Part shown: in pieces, positions 19,441 to 27,783 of the stretch
Numbering within the stretch: position 1 is the stretch's first letter
Layout: every line of letters starts with the position of its first letter
Assembly (NCBI RefSeq): GCF_943193065.1
Contig: NZ_CALPCS010000015.1
Span: forward strand, 1 to 43,347
Length of the DNA: 43,347 nucleotides
Direction of reading: 5' to 3'
Origin: Veillonella agrestimuris
GTDB lineage: Bacteria > Bacillota > Negativicutes > Veillonellales > Veillonellaceae
Program-made: the position numbers and the translations under genes
Notes under the pieces: generated by a model
The model's input: only the letters and a program-made list of their open reading frames with translations
Told to the model about the DNA's origin: nothing
Databases searched by the model: none

Positions 19441-20765
19441 ATGATTACTAAGCAATATGACATTATCATTCTTGGCTTTGGTAAAGCAGGAAAAACACTA
19501 GCCGCTAAATTGGGTGCTATAGGCAAATCTGTAGCTATGATTGAAGAGAATCCACTTATGTATGGAGGCACATGTATTAATATTGCTTGCATTCCTACTA
19601 AAACTATGATCATAGCCGCATCAAAAGGCTTATCTTACGAACAAGTATTAAATCAACGAGAAGTAGTTACCTCTCGTTTACGCAATAAAAACTTTGCAAT
19701 GTTGGATACCAATCCTCATGTAGATGTTTATACTGGATATGGCGCTTTTACAAGCAATAAAGAAATTACCGTAACTGCTGGGGATGATATAATTGTATTA
19801 TCTGCAGAAACGATTATTATCAATACTGGAGCCGTATCTATTAAGCCTACTATTTCAGGCATTGATACAGCTAGTGGTTTCTATAATAGTACAGAAATAC
19901 AACACTTGCCAACTCAGCCAGCTACATTAGGTATCATCGGTGCTGGTCCTATTGGTTTAGAATTTGCCAGCTTATTTGCAAAAATGGGAACCAAAGTAAC
20001 GGTTTTTAATATTGAACCCGCCATTCTAAAACGGGAGGAACCAATTATCCAAGAATTAGCTACTACCTATTTAACAGAACAAGGCATTACGATTCTTAAT
20101 TCTGTAACCTTAGACTCTGTATCCAACAAAAATAATAAACCAGTTATTGTCGCTGATAATCAAAACTACACCTTTGATGCCGTCTTATATGCCACTGGCC
20201 GTAAACCTAATACGGAACATATAGGTCTAGAACACACAGATATTATCACTAATGACCGCGGTGCAATTGTTGTAAACGATGTATGTGAAAGTTCCGTCCC
20301 TGGCGTTTACGCTGTTGGTGATGTAAATGGTGGTCCGCAATTTACCTATATATCTCTAGATGATTTTCGCATCGTCTTTGACACATTAACAGGTAACCGC
20401 CACTATACATTAAAAGATAGAAAAAATATTCCTTATACAACATTTTTAAACCCTCCACTCTCTCGGGTAGGGTTTACAGAAAAAGAGGCCATCAATAAAG
20501 GATATACTGTAAAAACAAACGAAATGCTCGTTTCTACAATGCCTAGAGCACATGTAAACGATAATTTAAAAGGTGCTTTTAAAATCGTAGTCGACGCTGA
20601 ACCGATTTAATCCTCGGTGCAACATTATACTCACAATCATCTGAAGAGTTAATTAACCTCATTAAACTAGCCATGGACAATACAATCCCATATACGTATT
20701 TCCAAAGCCAAATTTTTACACATCCTACCATGGCAGAAAATCTAAACGATCTCTGTAACTTCTAA
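19441..20765 (+). pseudogene. RclA-like FAD-dependent disulfide oxidoreductase, frameshifted near the C-terminus
   Basis: The start is the ATG at 19441, preceded by AGGAGG; the earlier ATG at 19420 is the ribosome-binding region itself. The N-terminus has IIILGFGKAGKTLAAKLG (FAD), then GGTCINIACIPTKT with the redox C-x4-C pair (about 43-48), GIIGAGPIGLEFASLF (NAD(P)H) and GDVNGGPQFTYISLDDFRIV. FGKAGKTLA and this cysteine motif resemble E. coli RclA, a copper and hypochlorous-acid response flavoprotein. The reading frame stops at 20610, but another frame continues TDLILGATLYSQSSEELINLIKLAM...IFTHPTMAENLNDLCNF to 20765. Adding one A in GCTGAACC (GAA-ACC) restores it. Loss of the last 50 residues would remove part of the dimer interface, so the gene is probably defective unless this is a sequencing error. 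Confidence 0.85.
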
Positions 20766-20777
20766 TATATACAACAC

Positions 20778-20821
20778 AAAGGCCGTAGATGCTAAACTAA
20801 ATTAGCTTCTACGGCCTTTTT
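20778..20821. terminator. Bidirectional terminator between the RclA-like and ECF genes
   Basis: AAAGGCCGTAGA (20778-20789) pairs with TCTACGGCCTTT (20808-20819), with an inner GCTAA/TTAGC helix. T runs follow on the plus strand, and A on the other side gives T on the minus strand. It lies between two converging genes and serves both. Confidence 0.8.
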
Positions 20822-20824
20822 ATG

Positions 20825-21352
20825 TCAATGGTTTGTAAATAATTTCCGTACTACCTTTTGTAACTTCGGTGCCAATATAATAGCCACTACCATACCTGCT
20901 GCACTTGTCATCAAACTATATTGTATTTTGCTAGCAGCCACAGTAGCGCTTTCAAGAACAAACCACCAAGCAAAAAAATAGCCCATAGCCGTCCATATAG
21001 CACCTACTATAAGAGCGATAAGAATACGACTGATACTAACCGTACCTTTTTGAAGTGACGGCGGTAAATAACCAGCCGTCATAGTCCCTACAATAAGACC
21101 TGCTAATCCCTTTATAAAGAAAGAAAAAACAATATACTGCGTATGCCCTCCGAATAAATCGAATAAAGTAGATCCAATAGCCGCCCCTAATCCACCATAA
21201 AGACCGCCAAATAAAATAGACGTCGTAAATAATGCGGCCGATCCTAAATGAACCATAGCACCGCCAGGAATTTCGATACGAATCGTCGTTGCCACCGCAC
21301 ACAAGGCAGCAATAAATCCAATATACACTATATCACGCGTACTTAATTTCAT
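20825..21352 (-). CDS. ECF-type transporter substrate-binding (S) component
   Basis: The 175-residue product has about five to six membrane helices: IGFIAALCAVATTIRI, AALFTTSILFGGLYGGLGAAIG, YIVFSFFIKGLAGLIVG, ILIALIVGAIWTAMGYFFAWWF and SLMTSAAGMVVAIILA. Arrangement, length and the early IPGGAMVHLGSA motif suggest an S component of an energy-coupling-factor vitamin transporter. The vitamin cannot be read from the sequence, and no riboswitch was recognised upstream. It relies on shared EcfAAT subunits encoded elsewhere. AAAGGCG lies about eight bases before the ATG. It has its own promoter (21405-21432). Confidence 0.7.
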   Translation of the reverse strand: MKLSTRDIVYIGFIAALCAVATTIRIEIPGGAMVHLGSAALFTTSILFGGLYGGLGAAIGSTLFDLFGGHTQYIVFSFFIKGLAGLIVGTMTAGYLPPSLQKGTVSISRILIALIVGAIWTAMGYFFAWWFVLESATVAASKIQYSLMTSAAGMVVAIILAPKLQKVVRKLFTNH

Positions 21353-21386
21353 CTCTTAACGCCTTTCTTACTTCAATCTATTTTAT

Positions 21387-21432
21387 GCTAACCGGTTCTA
21401 GCCATTTATAGGAAAATTAACTAGAGGCTCAA
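21387..21432 (-). promoter_or_regulatory. Promoter and possible operator of the ECF gene
   Basis: On the minus strand TTGAGC (21427-21432) is followed by 16 bases and TATAAA (21405-21410). Immediately downstream is GCTAGAACCGGTTAGC (21388-21402 region), containing the palindrome AACCGGTT flanked by GCTA/TAGC, so a repressor could sit over the start point. Operator function is inference. Confidence 0.45.
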
Positions 21433-21470
21433 ATTATGATAAAAGATTTATCCTTTGGTGAGACTCGACT

Positions 21471-21490
21471 ATATGCCAAACGGGGCATAT
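21471..21490 (-). terminator. Short hairpin after copA
   Basis: ATATGCC and GGCATAT form a 7-bp stem just after the copA stop. There is no T run on the minus strand, so termination is weak or it marks an RNA end. The plus strand also lacks a T run. Confidence 0.35.
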
Positions 21491-21492
21491 CA

Positions 21493-23667
21493 TTATAGCT
21501 TAGCTCGTTTTAAGCGTAATGCATTACTTACAACGGTAACTGAACTAAATGCCATAGCCGCACCAGCAATCATAGGATTAAGCTCGCCCAATGCCGCTAG
21601 TGGAATGCCGATGCAGTTAAAAATCAACGCCCAGAATAAGTTTTGTTTAATATTAGTCATCGTCTTTTTACTTAAGCGTACAGCTTTCACTAAGGTGTGC
21701 AAATCATTGCGCACCAATACGATGTCTGCGGATTCTACAGCAATATCGGTGCCACTGCCAATACCAAACCCAACATCTGCTGTAACGAGGGCTGGCGCAT
21801 CATTAATACCGTCCCCTACCATACCTACAGTGAGGCCTTTTGCTTGCAATGCTTTTACCTTGCTTGCTTTATCTTGTGGTAATACTTCGGCAATGATATG
21901 AGAAATTCCTACTTGTTTAGCAATATAATGGGCTGTGCGCGCATTATCGCCAGTGATCATCCACACATCGATACCTTGTTGCTGTAATTCCTTCACTACT
22001 TCTGTCGTTTCAGGACGCAATTCGTCTTCTACGGCCCATAATGCCCGAATCGTACCATCTACAGCGAGCAAGGATACAGACGCACCTTGTTCTTCAAATC
22101 CTGTAATATCCGATTCCATAGGCCCAATATCATAACCTAATTCTCGCATCCAACGGCTGTGACCCAATTGAATAGATTGACCATGGTACATCGCCTCCAA
22201 GCCTTTACCAGGCACATCGACAAAGGAGTCAATAGATGCTTCTTCTCCTTTATATCCCTGATCTTCGCCATAGTACACCATCGCTTTTGCAATAGGATGG
22301 GATGTACCACTTTCAAGGGCCATCATGAGAGACATATTCTCTCTTTCATCACCCCTATAATTTGTGAAAGCTCGCACATTGAGAACACCTTGCGTCAACG
22401 TTCCTGTTTTATCCATAACGATAGCATCTAATTTACCTGCTTTCTCTAGGTATTCTGCACTTTTAATGAGGATACCATGTTCTGCACCTAAACCAGAGCC
22501 TACCATAATAGATGTTGGCGTCGCCAAACCTAATGCACAAGGACAAGCAATAACGAGTACTGCCGTCGCATTAATGAGTGCTGTATTGATACCTGCATCC
22601 ATAACAAAATACCACACGAGAGCAGTCAACACAGCAAGAGCAATCACAGTAGGCACGAAATACGATGCCACTACATCAGCTACCCGTTGAATAGAGGCTT
22701 TCGACGTTTGCGCTTCTTCTACGACTTTGATAATTTGCGATAACATCGTATCGGAACCGATTCGTTTCGCTTCCATTGTGAAAGCCCCACTCAAGTTGAT
22801 AGTTGCCCCAATCACTTCGGAACCTTCCGATTTTTCTACAGGCATGCTTTCACCGGTGAGCATAGCCTCATCTACGGTAGAATAGCCTTCTGTAATTATC
22901 CCATCAACAGGGATTTTTTCACCGGCCCGCACTTGGAGCACATCGCCGATGACAACTTCAGAAGTAGGAATATCTACAAATTGTCCATTCCTAAGCACAT
23001 GAGCTACGGCTGGTTGCAAAGCCATCAATTTCTGCAACGCCTCCGAAGTCCGCCCTTTTGCCACTTCTTCAAGGTATTTACCTAATAAAATAAACGTAAT
23101 TAGCCATGCAGATGTTTCAAAATAGATGCCAGCGGCCCCTAATTCAGGAACAAACAACCAATTATAAATACTATAACCATAAGCTACAGTAGTACCTAAT
23201 ACAATGAGCACATCCATAGTGAGGGCACCACTTTTTACAGCACTCCAAGCACTCTTATAGAACATAAGGCCTGGTCCAAATTGAGCGATAGTGGCTAACA
23301 CGAATTCCATCCAAACTGGAAGGGCCTTAAATCCCATATGATGTAGACCCATATTAACCATCATAGGAATAGCCATCGCTGCGGCTACGACGAGACGAAT
23401 GATGTGAGGTCTCAGATTAACCTTCTCAATTTCCTTCTTACTGTCATCAGACTCAGTAGCACCAAAACCAATATTTGTAACCGCTTCTATAATGCGCTCA
23501 CTTTCTACATTGGCACCAGGTGCATAATCGACGCGCGCCTTACGCGTCAATAAATTAACTTTAACGGACTCTACACCGTCCACCTTAGCCACTACGTTTT
23601 CTACTCGTTTGACACAGGCTGCACAGTGCATACCTATAATATCGAATTCTTGCTTATTAATACTCAT
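21493..23667 (-). CDS. copA: Copper-exporting P1B-type ATPase
   Basis: The enzyme pumps Cu(+) out of the cytoplasm using ATP. One heavy-metal domain opens the protein ([16 protein letters not shown], Cys-x2-Cys about 15-18). Then come membrane helices, the actuator motif [11 protein letters not shown], the [12 protein letters not shown] channel motif, the phosphorylated Asp in DKTGTLTQG, and [31 protein letters not shown]. The last helices carry NxxxY-like [21 protein letters not shown] and [23 protein letters not shown]. It is 724 residues and has a single HMA domain. AAAGGGG precedes the ATG. The neighbouring RclA-like gene is linked to copper and oxidant stress in other bacteria (inference of a shared theme). 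Confidence 0.95.
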   Translation of the reverse strand: MSINKQEFDIIGMHCAACVKRVENVVAKVDGVESVKVNLLTRKARVDYAPGANVESERIIEAVTNIGFGATESDDSKKEIEKVNLRPHIIRLVVAAAMAIPMMVNMGLHHMGFKALPVWMEFVLATIAQFGPGLMFYKSAWSAVKSGALTMDVLIVLGTTVAYGYSIYNWLFVPELGAAGIYFETSAWLITFILLGKYLEEVAKGRTSEALQKLMALQPAVAHVLRNGQFVDIPTSEVVIGDVLQVRAGEKIPVDGIITEGYSTVDEAMLTGESMPVEKSEGSEVIGATINLSGAFTMEAKRIGSDTMLSQIIKVVEEAQTSKASIQRVADVVASYFVPTVIALAVLTALVWYFVMDAGINTALINATAVLVIACPCALGLATPTSIMVGSGLGAEHGILIKSAEYLEKAGKLDAIVMDKTGTLTQGVLNVRAFTNYRGDERENMSLMMALESGTSHPIAKAMVYYGEDQGYKGEEASIDSFVDVPGKGLEAMYHGQSIQLGHSRWMRELGYDIGPMESDITGFEEQGASVSLLAVDGTIRALWAVEDELRPETTEVVKELQQQGIDVWMITGDNARTAHYIAKQVGISHIIAEVLPQDKASKVKALQAKGLTVGMVGDGINDAPALVTADVGFGIGSGTDIAVESADIVLVRNDLHTLVKAVRLSKKTMTNIKQNLFWALIFNCIGIPLAALGELNPMIAGAAMAFSSVTVVSNALRLKRAKL

Positions 23668-23725
23668 ATAGCACCCCTTTATCCTTTTCTCTAGGCTTTT
23701 TATATGAATAACTACTCATATCAAA

Positions 23726-23770
23726 ATCATATCACACATTACGCACCTGTCAATATCCTACTAAAGTAGG
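23726..23770 (-). promoter_or_regulatory. copA promoter with an upstream inverted repeat
   Basis: On the minus strand TTGACA (23748-23753) is followed by 16 bases and TATGAT (23726-23731). Immediately upstream of the -35 is the inverted repeat CCTACTAAAGTAGG (23757-23770), a 6+6 dyad with two central bases. It could be an operator for a copper-responsive regulator, but it does not match the textbook CsoR or CopY box. Confidence 0.45.
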
Positions 23771-23882
23771 CAGGGATTTCAAAGGCCTTTCTCTATCTAT
23801 ACATCAATATATTAAATAGATTATAATTATAAATAGTATTATCAAATAGTATCATAAGAATAACAATGAGAAGGAGGTGTCC

Positions 23883-24515
23883 ATGAAAACGGAGTTTACT
23901 ACCGTACGAGAGGAGTTTCGTCACGAAACTATAGTAGAGAAATCTCGATTTATTACGACCTTATATCCTTGCAGTACGGAAGAAGATGCACAAGAATTTA
24001 TTAACCGCATCAACAAAGAATTCTGGGATGCTAGTCATAATTGCACCGCCTTTGCATTAGGACCTAACCAAGAGAAGCAACGGTCTTCCGATAATGGCGA
24101 GCCATCTGGCACGGCTGGTAAACCTATGTTAGAAGTGCTCAAAAAAACTGGTATTACCAATGTAGCCGTCGTTGTAACACGATACTTTGGCGGCATCAAA
24201 TTAGGGGCTGGCGGTCTTATCCGTGCTTACTCCCACGCTGTAGCCGATACACTCCAATTAGCTCCTAAAGACTTGCATACGACACGTATTCCCTTAGAAG
24301 TAACAGTAGATTATACCTTATATGGCGCTGTAGAACGGTACATTCACGATCACAACCTTCACAGTGAAAGCCAATTCAGTGAAAAAGTAGTGGTTACTAT
24401 TTTATGTCCTATTGAGGAACTAGAAACAATACAAAAAGAGCTCCAAGACCTCAGTCATGGAGCTGCTATATTTGCGGAACAAGATCCTACCGAAATAGTA
24501 TTACCTTTATACTAA
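23883..24515 (+). CDS. YigZ/IMPACT-family protein
   Basis: Start chosen at ATG 23883, after AAGGAGG; a GTG at 23877 would leave no room for that site. The 210-residue protein shows the UPF0029/IMPACT signature: EKSRFITTLYPCSTEEDAQEFINRI, ASHNCTAFALG, SSDNGEPSGTAGKPMLEVL and VVVTRYFGGIKLGAGGLIRAYSHAV. The C-terminal domain is the DUF1949 ferredoxin-like fold (VDYTLYGAVERYI). Eukaryotic IMPACT inhibits GCN2; bacterial YigZ function is not firmly known. Its stop overlaps the end of a small opposite gene. Confidence 0.9.
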   Translation: MKTEFTTVREEFRHETIVEKSRFITTLYPCSTEEDAQEFINRINKEFWDASHNCTAFALGPNQEKQRSSDNGEPSGTAGKPMLEVLKKTGITNVAVVVTRYFGGIKLGAGGLIRAYSHAVADTLQLAPKDLHTTRIPLEVTVDYTLYGAVERYIHDHNLHSESQFSEKVVVTILCPIEELETIQKELQDLSHGAAIFAEQDPTEIVLPLY

Positions 24516-24680
24516 GGAACGTAATCCTTGTTTATAGGCTTTCCGTTGTTCATGTGTCAATGGATGTGGCCATTGGTTGATTGTATCTTTTTTAGTCACT
24601 ATATGGCTTTCGGCACTAACTAATTTACGACTTTCCCATTTATGTAATGCTTTTGTTAATGATACTTTTACTAAACTCAT
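24507..24680 (-). CDS. Small hypothetical protein (57 aa)
   Basis: The predicted start at 24680 follows AGAGGTTC with suitable spacing, while the upstream ATG at 24719 has none. The protein is basic (MSLVKVSLTKALHKWESRKLVSAES..., ending YKQGLRSLV) with no membrane segment or known motif. It could be DNA- or RNA-binding, but nothing specific is visible. It overlaps the yigZ stop tail-to-tail by nine bases, an arrangement more like a genuine gene than a random ORF. Confidence 0.45.
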   Translation of the reverse strand: MSLVKVSLTKALHKWESRKLVSAESHIVTKKDTINQWPHPLTHEQRKAYKQGLRSLV

Positions 24681-24865
24681 ACTGAACCTCTTTCTATATA
24701 CCTTACAAGAATGGTACACTGCAATTCACATCGCCATTATAAAAATTATTAATGACTTAATTTCTCTCTACGGTTATAGTATAGAAGAGAATATATCTAA
24801 TGTGAAATGACTATCGTTTGTTTCGGTATAAATTTTTATTATATCTTTGTACTAATGGAGAGATT

Positions 24866-25756
24866 ATGGACACATCGTATTATCGAAATTTTATTACCCT
24901 CGTTCAAATCGGGAATATGACCCAAGCTGCCGAGGTATTGCACATTACACAGCCAGCCCTGAGTAAGCAGTTAAAATATTTAGAAGCCGAGTTCGGAGCT
25001 CAACTTATCAATATTAAACGCGGTCAACGAGGTACTAATTTACAATTAACAGAAGCAGGAAAAATCTTCTACGCAAAAGCCCAGCAATTGTGCTCTATCG
25101 AAGAATCTACCTATAATGCAGTCAACCAATTGAACTCCCGTATTGAAGGGACATTGCGTATCGCTACATCAGCGTCCCGCTCCACACCAATGGTACAACA
25201 GTACTTACCGGCTTTCGGCATGAAATACCCATCGGTACGCTTTGAAATTTACGAAGGCCTTATGACAAACGTCGTGAACCAACTCATTAAGGGCAGCGCC
25301 GAAATTGGCATCGCTAATATTCAAATGGTAGATACTGATAAATTTGATATTATCTTAACCCAAGAAGAACACCTTTACGCCGTATTTAGAGAAGACGTAT
25401 TTTGGACAGAACAAGATCACAGCACCATCACTTGGGATGATATCAAACAATGCCCTATTACTCTCTCTGGCGGGTCTGTGCGCATGATTATCCAAACCTC
25501 CCTAACTGACTTAGATCAATTAGATACGCAATCTATAACGACTACTAAAAGCTCCGCTATCGAATGGGCTTCTTCAGGTCGCACTATTGCGGTCGTACCA
25601 ATGGATGAAAAAGAATTAGTAAACCACAGAAAAATGGCACGCATTAAATTACCTGAATTCTCTGGGGACTTCAAAAAAGCCTTTATTATTTTGAAAGGCC
25701 ACGCCTTATCACCAGTGGCACAGCAGTTTATTGACTTCTATAAAGGTTATATTTAA
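24866..25756 (+). CDS. LysR-family transcriptional regulator
   Basis: The start at 24866 has GGAGAG upstream; an in-frame ATG at 24818 adds 16 residues not expected for the family. The winged helix-turn-helix is YYRNFITLVQIGNMTQAAEVLHITQPALSKQLKYLEAEFGAQLI (about 4-47), and the periplasmic-binding-like effector domain begins near GTLRIATSASRSTP (about 93). The 296-residue length is normal. Which gene it controls is unclear; LysR genes usually stand divergent from a target, but the nearest upstream gene is the small 57-aa ORF. Confidence 0.92.
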   Translation: MDTSYYRNFITLVQIGNMTQAAEVLHITQPALSKQLKYLEAEFGAQLINIKRGQRGTNLQLTEAGKIFYAKAQQLCSIEESTYNAVNQLNSRIEGTLRIATSASRSTPMVQQYLPAFGMKYPSVRFEIYEGLMTNVVNQLIKGSAEIGIANIQMVDTDKFDIILTQEEHLYAVFREDVFWTEQDHSTITWDDIKQCPITLSGGSVRMIIQTSLTDLDQLDTQSITTTKSSAIEWASSGRTIAVVPMDEKELVNHRKMARIKLPEFSGDFKKAFIILKGHALSPVAQQFIDFYKGYI

Positions 25757-25789
25757 CCTAGTACTTACAACTATATCTACACTAATAAT

Positions 25790-25883
25790 ATTAAAAAGCC
25801 CATACTGACATTTTTTATACCACGAATCGCTAATGCTGCTAATCGAAAGGTCTATAAAATGCCAGTATAGGCTTCCTCTTATA
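25790..25883 (-). ncRNA. Candidate small structured RNA
   Basis: On the minus strand a promoter-like TTGCCT (25902-25907), an 18-base spacer and TATAAG (25878-25883) lead into a long hairpin (25796-25874). Its outer 14-base arms, AAGCCTATACTGGCATTTTA and TAAAAAATGTCAGTATGGGCTT, pair through two G-U wobbles on the minus strand that would be A-C mismatches on the plus strand. The hairpin is followed by TTTTTAATATT. That polarity argues for a minus-strand RNA of about 84 bases with a terminator-like end. No known family recognised. Confidence 0.4.
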
Positions 25884-25898
25884 ATTGCTATAAAAATC

Positions 25899-25940
25899 AA
25901 AAGGCAATCATTTAGTATGTAACTAAATGATTGCCTTTTT
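25899..25940. terminator. Strong terminator after pyrD
   Basis: AAAAGGCAATCATTTAG and CTAAATGATTGCCTTTT form a perfect 17-bp stem (25899-25915, 25923-25939). T runs follow on both strands, so it ends the minus-strand pyr operon and may also stop transcripts from the LysR gene. It lies 36 bases beyond the pyrD stop. Confidence 0.85.
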
Positions 25941-25975
25941 ACATATACTGTTAACTCACTACATACATCATAAAA

Positions 25976-26923
25976 CTACTGATGTACAGCACCAACGATA
26001 TCGGTAATAGAATTTAAATTGTATTGTTCTACATAATCTGCCATTTGTTTAGCAATTGTACTAATAGCATTAGGATTCACCATTGTAGCTGTGCCCACTT
26101 GTACGGCACTGGCACCTGCCATCATAAACTCGATAGCATCGGTACCAGTCATAATGCCACCAAGTCCAATAATAGGAATGTTGACACCTTTATAAACTTG
26201 ATGAACCATACGAAGCGCTACAGGTTTTACAGCAGGGCCACTTAACCCTCCATAGGTATTACCTAATAGTGGTTTACGGCGATGTATATCAATAGCCATA
26301 CCAAGAAGGGTATTGATGAGGCTCACCCCATTGCCACCACCGGCTTCGACAGCTTTAGCAATTTCTACAATGTCTGTTACATTGGGAGATAATTTCACAA
26401 TAACAGGCTTATTCGTTACTTTCCGAACGGCCTTTGTTACCTCTTCCACAACCTTTGGATCTACCCCAAAAGCCATCCCTTCACATTCTACATTAGGACA
26501 CGACACATTTACTTCGATACCAGCAATACCATCTACTGATAATGTTTCTGCCATCCATGCAAATTCTGCTACCGATCCTGCTGATACATTCGCCAACAAT
26601 GGAACGTCGTATTTCATCAAACCTGGCAATACATGTCCTACAAAATGCTCCGCCCCTGGATTTTCAAGACCAATACAGTTCAGTACACCTGACGGGGTTT
26701 CTGCAATGCGTGTTCCCGGATTTCCATGTCTGCCTTTTGGTGTTAATCCTTTTACAGAAATAGCGCCTACTTCATTGCTAAGGTCTATATAGCCTTTATA
26801 TTCAGGACCATTCCCAAATGTGCCGGATGCAGCAATGATAGGATTCTTCATAGCAATACCGCAATAATTAACAGCCAATTTAGGGTTTGGCATAACGGTG
26901 TTATTTAAATCGCGTTCACTCAT
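25976..26923 (-). CDS. pyrD: Dihydroorotate dehydrogenase B, catalytic subunit
   Basis: This FMN protein oxidises dihydroorotate to orotate, the fourth step of UMP synthesis, and class 1B enzymes pass electrons to NAD through PyrK. Conserved: NYCGIAMKNPIIAASGTFG, EVNVSCPNVECEGMAFG with the catalytic Cys (about 141), VKLSPNVTDI, GGLSGPAVKPVALRMV and GLGGIMTGTDAIEFMMAGASAVQVGTA. Length 315. The first base overlaps the pyrK stop (TAATG). It is the last gene of the operon, followed by a terminator, so pyrE and pyrF lie elsewhere. Confidence 0.96.
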   Translation of the reverse strand: MSERDLNNTVMPNPKLAVNYCGIAMKNPIIAASGTFGNGPEYKGYIDLSNEVGAISVKGLTPKGRHGNPGTRIAETPSGVLNCIGLENPGAEHFVGHVLPGLMKYDVPLLANVSAGSVAEFAWMAETLSVDGIAGIEVNVSCPNVECEGMAFGVDPKVVEEVTKAVRKVTNKPVIVKLSPNVTDIVEIAKAVEAGGGNGVSLINTLLGMAIDIHRRKPLLGNTYGGLSGPAVKPVALRMVHQVYKGVNIPIIGLGGIMTGTDAIEFMMAGASAVQVGTATMVNPNAISTIAKQMADYVEQYNLNSITDIVGAVHQ

Positions 26924-27690
26924 TAAAAGAACACCTCCTCTGCAGGGAATACGGGACCATCAGTACACACTTTGTAACGTTTGTTGTTTGCACCATCACA
27001 AGAGCACCCTAAACAGCCACCTGTACCACAACCCATTCGTTCTTCTAAAGATACTTGGCAAGGTACACCATGTTCTTGAGCTACTGTTGCCACGCCTTTC
27101 ATCATCGGTGTAGGGCCACAAGTCATAACGGAAGTGAAATCATTCTCTTGCAATAATGCAGGCATAATAGCAGTAGGGAACCCTTGCGTCCCTACGCTAC
27201 CATCGTCAGTGGTAATATGAACCTTTACAGATGTATCTTTAAATAAATCAGCCCAGAAGGTTTCCGATTCATTTCTAAAACCTAATATAACTTGTGCTGC
27301 TTCTCCTTCTTGTAAGTGTGACGCAATGCACAACATAGGGGCAATACCTACACCACCGCCAACGAGGAGCATATTAGGGGTCGTTTGGAACGGTTCCCCT
27401 AATGGTCCTAAACAATCGAGTGTATCACCGGCTACGAGATGGGTCATTAATTCCGTGCCAGCTCCTACAACGCGATATAACAAAGTAATAGTACCTTTTT
27501 CCGCATCAAATCCAGCATAGCTTATAGGGCGACGCAGTAATGGGGCGCTATTATTGGTAACACGAACATTACAAAATTGCCCTACTTTGGCTTCTGCTGC
27601 TTGTTTTAGTGCATATACGTCAATGAGCCATACATCAGATCCAATTTGGACATTACGAATAACTTTGCCCATTTCTACATAACCACTCAT
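26923..27690 (-). CDS. pyrK: Dihydroorotate dehydrogenase B, electron transfer subunit
   Basis: PyrK carries FAD and a [2Fe-2S] cluster and links PyrD to NAD. The start at 27690 follows AGGAG; an ATG at 27711 lies inside the hairpin described separately. The FAD domain (RRPISYAGFDAEKGTITLLYRVVGAGTELM), the NAD domain (MLLVGGGVGIAPMLCIASHL) and the cysteine cluster MGCGTGGCLGCSCDG with a final C in YKVCTDGPVF are clear. It is 255 residues. Translation is coupled to pyrD; a gap containing a perfect hairpin separates it from carB. Confidence 0.94.
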   Translation of the reverse strand: MSGYVEMGKVIRNVQIGSDVWLIDVYALKQAAEAKVGQFCNVRVTNNSAPLLRRPISYAGFDAEKGTITLLYRVVGAGTELMTHLVAGDTLDCLGPLGEPFQTTPNMLLVGGGVGIAPMLCIASHLQEGEAAQVILGFRNESETFWADLFKDTSVKVHITTDDGSVGTQGFPTAIMPALLQENDFTSVMTCGPTPMMKGVATVAQEHGVPCQVSLEERMGCGTGGCLGCSCDGANNKRYKVCTDGPVFPAEEVFF

Positions 27691-27706
27691 GTTATTACTC
27701 CTATAC

Positions 27707-27740
27707 AACAATCTGCCATTGATACCAATGGCAGATTGTT
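27707..27740 (-). promoter_or_regulatory. Perfect 15-bp hairpin upstream of the pyrK ribosome binding site
   Basis: AACAATCTGCCATTG (27707-27721) and CAATGGCAGATTGTT (27726-27740) form a perfect stem with loop GTAT on the minus strand. It ends just before GTATAGGAG, the pyrK ribosome-binding site. No U run follows, so it is not a typical terminator. It may set relative carB and pyrK message stability or translation. Confidence 0.6.
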
Positions 27741-27783
27741 TTCACAGAATTACAAAACTACGTATTCAAAATAGTACTTGTAA

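Noticed and set aside
19356..19613. An 85-codon minus-strand frame opposite the RclA-like gene
   Set aside because: It overlaps the promoter and N-terminal coding part of a recognised gene in antisense.
19441..20610. Programmed frameshifting in the RclA-like gene
   Set aside because: There is no slippery run at GCTGAACC, so a deletion or a sequencing error is more likely.
21353..21450. A riboswitch (preQ1 or tetrahydrofolate type) upstream of the ECF S component
   Set aside because: I compared the leader with the preQ1-I and THF patterns and found no convincing match; a promoter with a palindrome explains the region better.
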